A stretch of DNA of 11,034 nucleotides from positions 1 through 11,034 of the forward strand of contig VEPB01000155.1 in NCBI GenBank assembly GCA_012026715.1. Direction: 5' to 3'. Under the pieces are notes generated by a model. The model saw only the letters and a list, made by a program, of their open reading frames with translations. It was not told the DNA's origin and searched no databases. Shown one piece after another: positions 1 to 6,559 of the stretch. The translations under genes and the position numbers were made by a program. The DNA comes from Methylococcaceae bacterium. Lineage in GTDB: Bacteria > Pseudomonadota > Gammaproteobacteria > Methylococcales > Methylococcaceae. Every line of letters begins with the position of its first letter. Within the stretch, counting starts at the first letter, position 1.

Positions 1-45
1 CGCCTGGTTCCAAAAATCGTGGACCTGTTGTTTGTCGGTATCCAT
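1..45 (-). CDS. Partial CDS: N-terminus of probable SAM-dependent methyltransferase
   Basis: The ATG lies at 45-43 and the frame stays open to the window edge, giving only 15 residues: MDTDKQQVHDFWNQA. It begins one base after the TGA of the amidotransferase gene (TGA-G-ATG), and a G-rich stretch (GGGGG) lies about five bases upstream as a possible ribosome binding site. The pattern 'QxVxxFWN' near the start is familiar from class I SAM-dependent methyltransferases found in polysaccharide clusters, in which 'FWN' is often followed by a Cys-Gly pair and then the SAM-binding region. That part lies outside this window, so the family call is tentative. The tight spacing makes it very likely that this is a real gene co-transcribed with the amidotransferase gene. 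Function is inferred from 15 residues only. Confidence 0.55.
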   Translation of the reverse strand, partial: MDTDKQQVHDFWNQA

Positions 46-46
46 C

Positions 47-1966
47 TCAGCCCCCGAGGCTTGCAGAGTTAGTCTTGTCGATATAGGCCCGGCACCAGAG
101 CTCGATGCACAGCAGCGACAGCAGGGTATAGCAGGCATCGATCCGGCCCGCGTCGTTAGCGAAAATCAGCGCCTGCACCGCGGCGGGGTCGAACAGCCCG
201 CGCCTTTTCAGGCTGTCCGGCCCCAGCAGGTCGCCCAGCAGGGGCCGCAGGTCGTACCGCATCCAGCGGCGCAGGGGAGCTCCGAAGCCGGACTTTGGGC
301 GATAGATCACCTCGTGGGGCAGAAAAGGCTCCATGGCCTTTTTCAAGATCCATTTGCCGACCTGGCCCCGTTGCTTCAGGGCGGCGGGAACGTGAGCGGC
401 GAATTCCACCAGATCCAGATCCAGGAATGGGACCCGTACTTCCACTCCGGCCGCCATGGACATCTTGTCGGTGTAGATGAGGTTGTGATCGGCCAGATAA
501 AACCGCTGCTCCAGTGCCAGCATGCGGTCCAGCGATCCGACATCCGTCCCTAGCGGGGCGAGAAACTCTAGCAGCGGCGCGGTGGCTGCAGCACCAGCCA
601 GCTCGGAACGGAATTCCGGAGTGTAGAGCGGCAGCAGATCGGCCTGTCGCGACCAGAGGAAATAATTCGCCAGACGGGCGTCGCCGTCCAGCTCCAAGCC
701 GTCGGACCATTTGGCCAGCCGCCGCGCCCATGCCCGGCGCCGGTCGAGGCCGCCGGCAAGGGTTCGCAATTTGGCCCGCAGCGGGCGCGGCAGCCAGGCC
801 AGATGGCTGTCGTACTGTAGCGCCTGGTGGCGCCGGTACCCGGTGAACAAGTCGTCGCCCCCGGCGCCGGACAGCAGCACCTTCATGCCGTGCTCCCTTG
901 CCAATCGGCTGATGTAGAGCACATTGAGCGGCGCCGGGTCGGCTAGCGGCTCGTCCAGTTGCGCCACCATCGTTTCCAGATCGGCCGCCATCCGTTCCGG
1001 CGCGATGCGGACCACCTCCAGGGGCACGCCCAGATGCCCGGCCACCTTGCGGGCATAGGGCAGATCATCGGCGAAACCTTCCTCCTCGTTACCGGCCGCT
1101 TCGATGGTGAAGCACCGGATATCCGGATTCAGCTCCCGCGCAAAGGCGACGATGGCGCTGGAATCCAGGCCGCCGGAGAGAAACGCCCCAACCGGCACGT
1201 CAGCCACCATTTGCCGCTGAACCGCCTGCCGCAGCTGTTCGACGGTACCCCTGAGCGCGGTGGATTCGTCCAGGTCGGCGGTGACGCCTCGAAACAATGG
1301 CAACTGGTACCAGATCCACTTCCGTTGAATCCGACCCTCCCGCACCACCATCGCCTCGCCCGGCAACAGCTTGCGGACCGCCTTGAGCGGCGTGCCATAA
1401 CCGGGACACCAGAGGAAGCTCAGATAACGGTGCAGCGACGCCGCATCCAGCTCCCGGGCCTCTGGCGCCAGTGCGAGCAGCCCCTTGATCTCGCTTGAAA
1501 ATGCCACCCCGGCTGCGGTCGCGGCGTAATACAGCGGTTTAACGCCGAGGCCGTCGCGGGCCAGCAGCAGCGAACCGTTGCGGCGGTCCCAGAGGGCGAA
1601 GGCGAAAATACCGTTGAGACGGGGCAGCATCTCTTCGCCATCTCGCAGATAGAGGGTGAGCAGCACCTCGGTGTCGGAATGGCCGCGAAACCCATGACCC
1701 TGTGCTTCCAGCTCGGCCCGCAGTTCGCGGAAGTTGTAGATCTCGCCATTGAACACCAGCACCACGGCACCATCGGCGGAAGCCATGGGTTGGTGGCCCA
1801 GGGGCGACAGATCGAGGATGGACAACCGGACATGCCCCAGTCCGACCCCGAAGGCGTGGTCGATAAACACGCCGTTGTCGTCGGGCCCGCGATGAGCAAT
1901 GGCGCGAAGGCCAGAGGCAAGCCGCGCCGGGTCGTGGGAGCCGGAAAAGGCCAGAATGCCACACAT
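47..1966 (-). CDS. asnB: Glutamine-dependent asparagine synthase-like amidotransferase
   Basis: This 639-residue protein has the two-domain layout of glutamine-hydrolysing asparagine synthase. The class II glutaminase domain starts with Met-Cys, so Cys2 becomes the N-terminal nucleophile after Met removal; this fixes the start. It shows HRGPDD (25-30), FNGEIYN (72-78) and the Asp of GHSDTE (Asp98). The synthetase domain has the ATP pyrophosphatase loop SGGLDSS (264-270), SGAGGDD (366-372) and a later EVRVPFLD segment. The known reaction transfers glutamine-derived ammonia to an AMP-activated carboxylate. The length is slightly above E. coli AsnB (about 550) and in the range of AsnB-like enzymes in exopolysaccharide clusters. 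Here it sits among glycosyltransferases, so the acceptor may be a uronic acid carboxylate rather than aspartate (inference, by analogy with WbpS of Pseudomonas aeruginosa O6). No catalytic residue appears lost. A 122-bp gap with a possible promoter precedes it. Confidence 0.93.
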   Translation of the reverse strand: MCGILAFSGSHDPARLASGLRAIAHRGPDDNGVFIDHAFGVGLGHVRLSILDLSPLGHQPMASADGAVVLVFNGEIYNFRELRAELEAQGHGFRGHSDTEVLLTLYLRDGEEMLPRLNGIFAFALWDRRNGSLLLARDGLGVKPLYYAATAAGVAFSSEIKGLLALAPEARELDAASLHRYLSFLWCPGYGTPLKAVRKLLPGEAMVVREGRIQRKWIWYQLPLFRGVTADLDESTALRGTVEQLRQAVQRQMVADVPVGAFLSGGLDSSAIVAFARELNPDIRCFTIEAAGNEEEGFADDLPYARKVAGHLGVPLEVVRIAPERMAADLETMVAQLDEPLADPAPLNVLYISRLAREHGMKVLLSGAGGDDLFTGYRRHQALQYDSHLAWLPRPLRAKLRTLAGGLDRRRAWARRLAKWSDGLELDGDARLANYFLWSRQADLLPLYTPEFRSELAGAAATAPLLEFLAPLGTDVGSLDRMLALEQRFYLADHNLIYTDKMSMAAGVEVRVPFLDLDLVEFAAHVPAALKQRGQVGKWILKKAMEPFLPHEVIYRPKSGFGAPLRRWMRYDLRPLLGDLLGPDSLKRRGLFDPAAVQALIFANDAGRIDACYTLLSLLCIELWCRAYIDKTNSASLGG

Positions 1967-1996
1967 AACATTATGCCGCTTCAGTAGTTACCAAGC

Positions 1997-2014
1997 TCAA
2001 GAATTTGCTCTTGA
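1997..2014. repeat. Short dyad (6-bp arms, 6-nt loop) in the amidotransferase leader
   Basis: TCAAGA (1997-2002) and TCTTGA (2009-2014) are perfect inverted copies separated by six bases, and a wider imperfect pair, CCAAG (1991-1995) and CTTGG (2026-2030), encloses them. The dyad lies just downstream of the possible -10 box and upstream of the amidotransferase ATG, where an operator or a leader hairpin would fit. No run of T follows it in the direction of transcription, so it does not look like an intrinsic terminator. A dyad this short can occur by chance. Confidence 0.3.
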
Positions 2015-2018
2015 CAAA

Positions 2019-2048
2019 TGTATAACTTGGATTGTGGATTCGACGCAA
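2019..2048 (-). promoter_or_regulatory. Possible sigma-70 promoter ahead of the amidotransferase gene
   Basis: On the minus strand a TTGCGT box (2048-2043) is separated by 18 bases from a TATACA box (2024-2019), about 50 bases before the amidotransferase ATG. Each box matches only part of the consensus (3 of 6 and 4 of 6). The gap is clearly AT-rich (row 1981-2040 is about 35% G+C) while the following gene is G+C-rich, which suits a promoter. It would allow the amidotransferase and the next gene to be expressed apart from the upstream operon. Weak matches of this kind are common in AT-rich DNA, so this is a candidate only. Confidence 0.25.
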
Positions 2049-2088
2049 ATTCGATAGGCACCATCGGGTTTTCGAGGTAGGCCGTGAT

Positions 2089-2793
2089 TCAGGACGCCAA
2101 TACCAGCAAGGAATACCCACCGAACATCCGTGCAGTAAGGGGGACGCTAAATCTGGAGAAGAGCCAGCGAGGTATGTTGGCTACGGCCCGTTTGAATGAA
2201 GGATGTTGCCTGAAAAGGTCGAAGGCCCCATTTGTATATGCGTAATCGATGACTTCGTGACCAGTATCTTTGAGAGTGCGCAGTGCCGAGTCCGCTGTGA
2301 AATAGTGCAAGTGGCCGAGTGTATAGCGGCTCTCCCAGAAGCTGTTGCGCATTACCCCGGAAACATGCAGATCAAGGGGGATGTGGTAAAGCTTGTGCTT
2401 GGCGCTGGCTCTACAACGCTCCAAGAATCCTAGATAATCTGGGACATGCTCAAATACATCGATGGCCAAAAGTAGGTCGAAAAGGGCCTCATGCTGATCG
2501 GCTAACGGATCGCGGCAAGCGAAACTTAAACGATCGTTGGCAACTGGCTCGCATAGGGCGATAGCTTGAGGGGAAATATCGAATCCTTGAAATATTGTCC
2601 GTTTTAAATATTCTTTGCGAGAAAGCTCCAGCAAGATTCGTCCGGCACCACAGCCGACTTCAGCCACTATTTCCGGACGTATTTGGTTCTTCTGCAGAAT
2701 TGCTTCGATTTGATCGGCTTTCCAAGAAGAATCCTCGGCATGCCAAGTTTTTGTCTGGTTGAGATAGGCACCGCTAGTGTATATGTCAGTCAT
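2089..2793 (-). CDS. Class I SAM-dependent methyltransferase
   Basis: With the ATG at 2793 the protein has 234 residues and begins MTDIYTSGAYL. SAM-binding motif I is visible as AEVGCGAG (44-51), the acidic end of strand 2 as FQGFDIS (68-74), and a motif like post-motif II as AIDVFEHVPDY (110-120). This is the Rossmann-fold methyltransferase pattern. The frame stays open upstream. An ATG at 2835 would add 14 residues and lie only five bases after the glycosyltransferase stop, but neither start has a convincing ribosome binding site. I chose 2793 because the 'YTSGxYL...W..EDS.WK' opening is what this family usually shows at its N-terminus. Substrate is unknown; a sugar hydroxyl or a lipid-linked glycan is likely from context. 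G+C is only about 47% in sampled rows, well below the flanking genes, which suggests separate ancestry. Confidence 0.85.
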   Translation of the reverse strand: MTDIYTSGAYLNQTKTWHAEDSSWKADQIEAILQKNQIRPEIVAEVGCGAGRILLELSRKEYLKRTIFQGFDISPQAIALCEPVANDRLSFACRDPLADQHEALFDLLLAIDVFEHVPDYLGFLERCRASAKHKLYHIPLDLHVSGVMRNSFWESRYTLGHLHYFTADSALRTLKDTGHEVIDYAYTNGAFDLFRQHPSFKRAVANIPRWLFSRFSVPLTARMFGGYSLLVLAS

Positions 2794-2840
2794 CGAATGG
2801 TCCGCGGAGGAAAGCTGGGATTCTCTGGTTTGCATCGGGT

Positions 2841-4022
2841 TTATCGTGGGGCCTTTGCCCGTCTGGATTCGCATCCGGTGATCGATTTCAGTTTTTTCAG
2901 GACGGTGCTGGTTACCATCGCCCAATCGGCGAAGCCGGTATTCAATCGATCAATCCCTATTTCTTTCAGTGTATTACGCAGCGAATCATCTGAGGCAAGG
3001 GAGAAGATTGCCTCTTTCATGCGGGCAGGATCCCATGGGTCGAAATATAGGGCTGCATCGCCACATACATGGTGGGCGAAATCCAGGTCGCTGGTCAGGA
3101 TCGGGCACTCGAAGCGCATGGCTTCCAGGTAGGTGCCGCTGAAGGATTCCAGCAAGGTGGGCAGGAACAGCGCCTGGCAATGGCGGTAGTAGGCCGCCAA
3201 TTCGGTTTGCTGCAGCGGGCCGACATTGACAATCTGGCGGTCTAGCCCATGTTTGCGGATGGCCTGCAACAGCTTGCCGGCGTTGGGATGATCTTCGGCC
3301 GATATGGTCAGGACAACCGCCACGTCCCGCAATTCCTCACGGTAGCGGTCGAACAGCAAAACGATGGATTCCAGGTTCTTGTGGGCGTAGTAGCGGGTCA
3401 GGCAGAACAGCCGGGTGCTTGCCGAGATGACTTTGAGCGGCTCCGGTACCGCCACATTTACTTCGCCGGCGATGGTTGCCACCGACACCGCATTGGGCGC
3501 CAGCGCGATCTCCCCCTCGTAGCGGTAAGTCTCGCGCAGCCTAGCCGCGGCCACCGGGGTCTGGCAGAACAGCAGGTTGGTGTGGCGCAGGTCGCGGGCC
3601 AGTCGGGCGCGGCTGTAGGCGATCAGCAGCCGGACGGGTTGCGTTTCCCGGCCGAAATGGCGGCTCGGATAGTACAGATGAGAATCCTGGCAAAGGATGG
3701 CTTGGGGCCATTTGACTCCGCTGAGGCCGCGGTTTCCCAGCGCCAGCACCACATCCGGGGCGAATTCCTTGACCAGCTTGGGTAAGACCCGTTCGTCGAA
3801 ATACCAGCGGTCGAAATGGCCGCCTTGGCGCCGGAAATAGACCGGTTGGCAGTGGGGCTGGTTTTCGCAGATCGCCTCGTAGCCCAGGCCGGCGGGAACC
3901 GAGCAGAAATAGCGGTGGGTCGAGCCCTGCCGGAGCAGTCCGTCGATCAGGTTTTGTCCCACCGAGACTCCGCCGCCGGCGCGCAGGGCATGGGCAATTA
4001 CGGCGATGCGCAGGCCGGTCAT
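2841..4022 (-). CDS. GT4-family glycosyltransferase
   Basis: A 393-residue retaining-type glycosyltransferase with the GT-B fold pattern. The N-terminal donor-independent half opens with a beta strand and glycine loop, RIAVIAHALRAGGGVS (5-20). The C-terminal half has FCLTRYYAHKNLESIV (206-221) and the EX7E motif as LESFSGTYLEAM (Glu292 and Glu300), followed by CPILTSDL and GDAALYFDP (321-329). This matches Pfam Glycos_transf_1 (GT4). The ATG at 4022-4020 overlaps the TGA of the upstream ligase-like gene (ATGA), so the two are translationally coupled; the frame remains open upstream only in the extremely G+C-rich 3' end of that gene and gives a low-complexity extension, which I rejected. No signal peptide is seen, so it probably acts at the cytoplasmic face on a lipid-linked acceptor. 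Donor and linkage cannot be read from sequence. The last 200 or so bases are lower in G+C than the rest. Confidence 0.92.
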   Translation of the reverse strand: MTGLRIAVIAHALRAGGGVSVGQNLIDGLLRQGSTHRYFCSVPAGLGYEAICENQPHCQPVYFRRQGGHFDRWYFDERVLPKLVKEFAPDVVLALGNRGLSGVKWPQAILCQDSHLYYPSRHFGRETQPVRLLIAYSRARLARDLRHTNLLFCQTPVAAARLRETYRYEGEIALAPNAVSVATIAGEVNVAVPEPLKVISASTRLFCLTRYYAHKNLESIVLLFDRYREELRDVAVVLTISAEDHPNAGKLLQAIRKHGLDRQIVNVGPLQQTELAAYYRHCQALFLPTLLESFSGTYLEAMRFECPILTSDLDFAHHVCGDAALYFDPWDPARMKEAIFSLASDDSLRNTLKEIGIDRLNTGFADWAMVTSTVLKKLKSITGCESRRAKAPR

Positions 4023-5344
4023 GGGCGTCCCCGCTGTGGCAAGAGCGGATTCCAGTGATCGTCGCGCGGCTGGCTGCGTGGCCTGGGTCGCAGCGGCCGG
4101 GGCGGGGCCGGCTCGCCGGCGGGCTCGGCGGGGTCCGTCGTCGGGGCCCTCAGGCCCGCTGCGGCGATGCCCGCCGCCGCCCACCAGATGGCGTTCAACT
4201 GGAACACACCGACCGGAATGCGGGGCTCCAGCATGGACATGACCAAGCCCATCAGGATGATGGCCTGAAGGAATCTGCTCTCAGGGGTCGTGCAATCGGG
4301 CGTTCCGGCGGGCGCTGGGTTAGGCCGGGTCGCCTGCCAGATTCGGCAGATCACCCAGGTCAGGGCCAGGGGTACCAGGCCGCCGCCCTCTACCGCGCGC
4401 CGCAGCCAGAGGTTATGGATTTCGCTGCCTCCGCCGAAGCTAAATTCACCCAGGCCGTGTCCCGACAGCGGGCTGTCCAGAAAGGCCTTCCAGGCGATCA
4501 GATCGCTGTCGATCCGGTGGGCGGAGAACTTGTTGAGGTCGTGCACGGATTCGATCTGCCCGTTGCCCAGGTCCTTCAGCCGCATGGCGGTGAACAGAAA
4601 ATCGCTGGCCAAGAACAATCCTGCCGCGGCGGCCCCGGCGAAGACAGGTAGCCAGCGGCGCAGGCCGCTGCCGGTGATGATCCAGGCAATGCCGACCGCG
4701 GAAGCCAGCATGCCGGCGCGGCCTGCAACCACCAGTTGCGACAACACGATGGCGGCGGCCAGGAAGCCGAAGACCAGGCGCAGGATTGGGCTGTGGCGGG
4801 ATTGCAGGGTGACGCTTAGGGCTACCGGAACGAAAGGAGCGACCCCGCACGACCAGCCGGTGCGCAGCGAGCCGAAGCCGCTGATCCACAGCTCCGGTGC
4901 CACGAAATACCTGGGTCCCGACCAGCGTGGTACCCCGAGGAACTTGCTGGTGTCCACCAAGATGCAATGGGCTCCAAGAATGACAGCCGCCAGGTAGAGC
5001 ATCGGGTAGGGATCGCGCTCCATCTTCACGTAGAAGGCGAAGGTCCACAACATCAGGAAGCCCAGCAGGTAGTCCTTTAAGAGCACCAGGGAAAGGTAGA
5101 GTTCCGACTGGGAGATCGCTATGGCCGAAACGCTCAAAAGCAACAGTAACCCCGCGGGACCGATGACGCCTCCAGGAAACTTGAAGCGGCGGTTCATCAG
5201 CGCCTGCAGCCACACCAGGCTCACCGCTAGCCCGATCATGGCCAGCTTGAGATTGTCCAGCAGCTTGGGATCGACTCCCGGCCACCAGTAGATTGGCGAC
5301 AGGCCCAGATAGGTGCCAAGCAAAAGGAAGGTCAGCTTGCTCAT
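4019..5344 (-). CDS. O-antigen ligase / Wzy-like polymerase, polytopic membrane protein
   Basis: A 441-residue protein with roughly ten or more hydrophobic segments, starting at the first one (MSKLTFLLLGTYLGL). A long periplasmic loop (about 250-320) carries the family pattern: HRIDSDLIAWKAFLDSPLSG, then GHGLGEF (295-301), then IHNLWLRRAVEGGGL (309-323) with His310. An Arg follows Gly in VVAGRAG (205-211), a position often holding a conserved Arg. These features fit the O-antigen ligase/Wzy_C superfamily (PF04932), whose members use undecaprenyl-diphosphate glycans at the periplasmic side. Ligases (WaaL) and polymerases (Wzy) share this fold and cannot be told apart here; within a cluster with a flippase a polymerase role is somewhat more likely. 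The ATG at 5344 overlaps the upstream TGA (ATGA). The C-terminus after residue 400 is a Pro/Arg-rich hydrophilic tail, encoded by DNA of very high G+C. Confidence 0.87.
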   Translation of the reverse strand: MSKLTFLLLGTYLGLSPIYWWPGVDPKLLDNLKLAMIGLAVSLVWLQALMNRRFKFPGGVIGPAGLLLLLSVSAIAISQSELYLSLVLLKDYLLGFLMLWTFAFYVKMERDPYPMLYLAAVILGAHCILVDTSKFLGVPRWSGPRYFVAPELWISGFGSLRTGWSCGVAPFVPVALSVTLQSRHSPILRLVFGFLAAAIVLSQLVVAGRAGMLASAVGIAWIITGSGLRRWLPVFAGAAAAGLFLASDFLFTAMRLKDLGNGQIESVHDLNKFSAHRIDSDLIAWKAFLDSPLSGHGLGEFSFGGGSEIHNLWLRRAVEGGGLVPLALTWVICRIWQATRPNPAPAGTPDCTTPESRFLQAIILMGLVMSMLEPRIPVGVFQLNAIWWAAAGIAAAGLRAPTTDPAEPAGEPAPPRPLRPRPRSQPRDDHWNPLLPQRGRP

Positions 5345-6555
5345 TCGGGGAGAGGGGAGGCGGGCGGTTTGCGCCGATCTGGGGGAGTGAACTTGCCGAT
5401 CGCGGCCAGGAAGCCATCCAGCATGTGATGCAGGGTGTAATGCTCCCGAACCTGTCGCAGCGCTTGCTCCGACTGGCGTTCCCGCAGCGGTGGGTCGCTG
5501 AGGATGCGGAGCCATTGCGCGGTCATGTCGGCGACATCGCCGTCGCGGTAGAACAAGCCCGTTTCGCCGTCGATGAAGGCTTCGATCTCCGGATTTTGCC
5601 GGGCTAGGTTATTGCTGGTGACCACCGGCAAGCCATAACCGAAGGCATGCAGCAAGCTGAGTCCGATGTTCACGGGGTAAGCGAACAGCGTGGCGCTAAG
5701 CATCCAGGGTGCCAGCTGTTCATTGTCGTAGATGGCGCCGGTGAAGATGATCCGGTCTTGTTGGCAGAGCTGGCGGGCGTGGTCGGCCAGCCCGGCTCGC
5801 TCGGGGCCGTCGCCGACGATCACCAGCCGGGTTTCCGGACGGGATTGCCTGACCCGCTGCAGGGCCTCGATCAGCAGTTCGACCCGGTTGCTGGGTTCCA
5901 GCCGCGAGACGTAGATTACCGTTTCGGCGGGGTCGAGGCCATGCAATTTCCGGAACTCCGCCAATCGCTCGGGATCGGCCATCCAGGCCGAGCGGGCGCG
6001 GTCGATGGGGCTCTGGTCGATGGCGTTTTGGGCAACGAATACCCGGCTCTCCCGGAAACCGAGGCTCAGCAGCCGCCGGGCGGTAGTGCGGTTGTACAGC
6101 AGTACCCCATCCGCCAGTTTCCCCACCCAGTTACGCAGCGCCTCGGTCAGCGCCTGCGGGATCTGGGAATAGCCGTGTCCCCAAAGCACCACTGGAACAC
6201 CACGGAGCTTAGCCAGCAGGATCGTAGGTACCAGGCTGAGGTAGTGGATGTCCCAGGACAGGATGAGGAGGTCGAATTTCCCGGTGTCAGCTACCTGAAA
6301 GTGAGCCGGCTGGAAATGGAACTCCCGCCCCAGAAGTTTCCAGTGGTAGACCTTGGCCAGAACGTGACGGAATGCGCCGCAGGCCGGGACCGATGGCAGG
6401 CTGCCCCGTCCCGAGTCGGAAAAGACGGTCAGATCGACGCCATCCTGTTCTCCCAGCCGCTGAAAGACGGGAAGCCGATAGGCGGGCAACGCCATCTGGC
6501 AGATGGCGACGCGCACGGGCGAGGGCGAGACGGGAGATTGGACTAACTGATTCAT
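5341..6555 (-). CDS. GT4-like glycosyltransferase with altered EX7E motif
   Basis: A 404-residue GT-B glycosyltransferase. N-terminal half: VRVAICQMALPAYRLPVFQ (14-32), typical of GT4 enzymes in polysaccharide clusters, then WDIHY (101-105) and VVLWGHGYSQ (122-131). C-terminal donor-binding half: VIYVSRLEPSNRVELLIEA (213-231), VIVGDGPER (246-254) and NIGLSLLHAFGYGLPVVTSNN region (296-316), then DGETGLFY (329-336). At the normal EX7E position Val295 and His303 stand in for the two glutamates, and the region reads like the 'PGNVGL' subgroup of GT4 enzymes. It probably uses a nucleotide-sugar donor in the cytoplasm to extend a lipid-linked unit. The ATG lies four bases after the stop of the secreted-protein gene and has no clear ribosome binding site, suggesting translational coupling. 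Its TGA overlaps the start of the ligase-like gene. Confidence 0.9.
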   Translation of the reverse strand: MNQLVQSPVSPSPVRVAICQMALPAYRLPVFQRLGEQDGVDLTVFSDSGRGSLPSVPACGAFRHVLAKVYHWKLLGREFHFQPAHFQVADTGKFDLLILSWDIHYLSLVPTILLAKLRGVPVVLWGHGYSQIPQALTEALRNWVGKLADGVLLYNRTTARRLLSLGFRESRVFVAQNAIDQSPIDRARSAWMADPERLAEFRKLHGLDPAETVIYVSRLEPSNRVELLIEALQRVRQSRPETRLVIVGDGPERAGLADHARQLCQQDRIIFTGAIYDNEQLAPWMLSATLFAYPVNIGLSLLHAFGYGLPVVTSNNLARQNPEIEAFIDGETGLFYRDGDVADMTAQWLRILSDPPLRERQSEQALRQVREHYTLHHMLDGFLAAIGKFTPPDRRKPPASPLPE

Positions 6556-6559
6556 TGGT

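Noticed and set aside
2011..2026. Perfect TTGACA on the plus strand followed by TATAAC
   Set aside because: The two boxes are only four bases apart, no proper -10 lies 16-18 bases downstream, and no plus-strand gene follows.
4023..4184. N-terminal extension of the glycosyltransferase gene upstream of 4022
   Set aside because: It would be Gly/Arg/Ala-rich low-complexity sequence overlapping the ligase-like gene; the conserved N-terminal strand starts right after the ATG at 4022, which forms an ATGA coupling.
5345..5515. N-terminal extension of the ligase-like gene upstream of 5344
   Set aside because: It overlaps the preceding glycosyltransferase coding region and lacks membrane character; the ATG at 5344 leads straight into the first membrane segment and overlaps the upstream stop.
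5647..6546. Long plus-strand open frame of 299 codons opposite a glycosyltransferase gene
   Set aside because: It lies entirely antisense to a well-supported glycosyltransferase, shows no family motif, and is of the kind produced by high-G+C codon bias.
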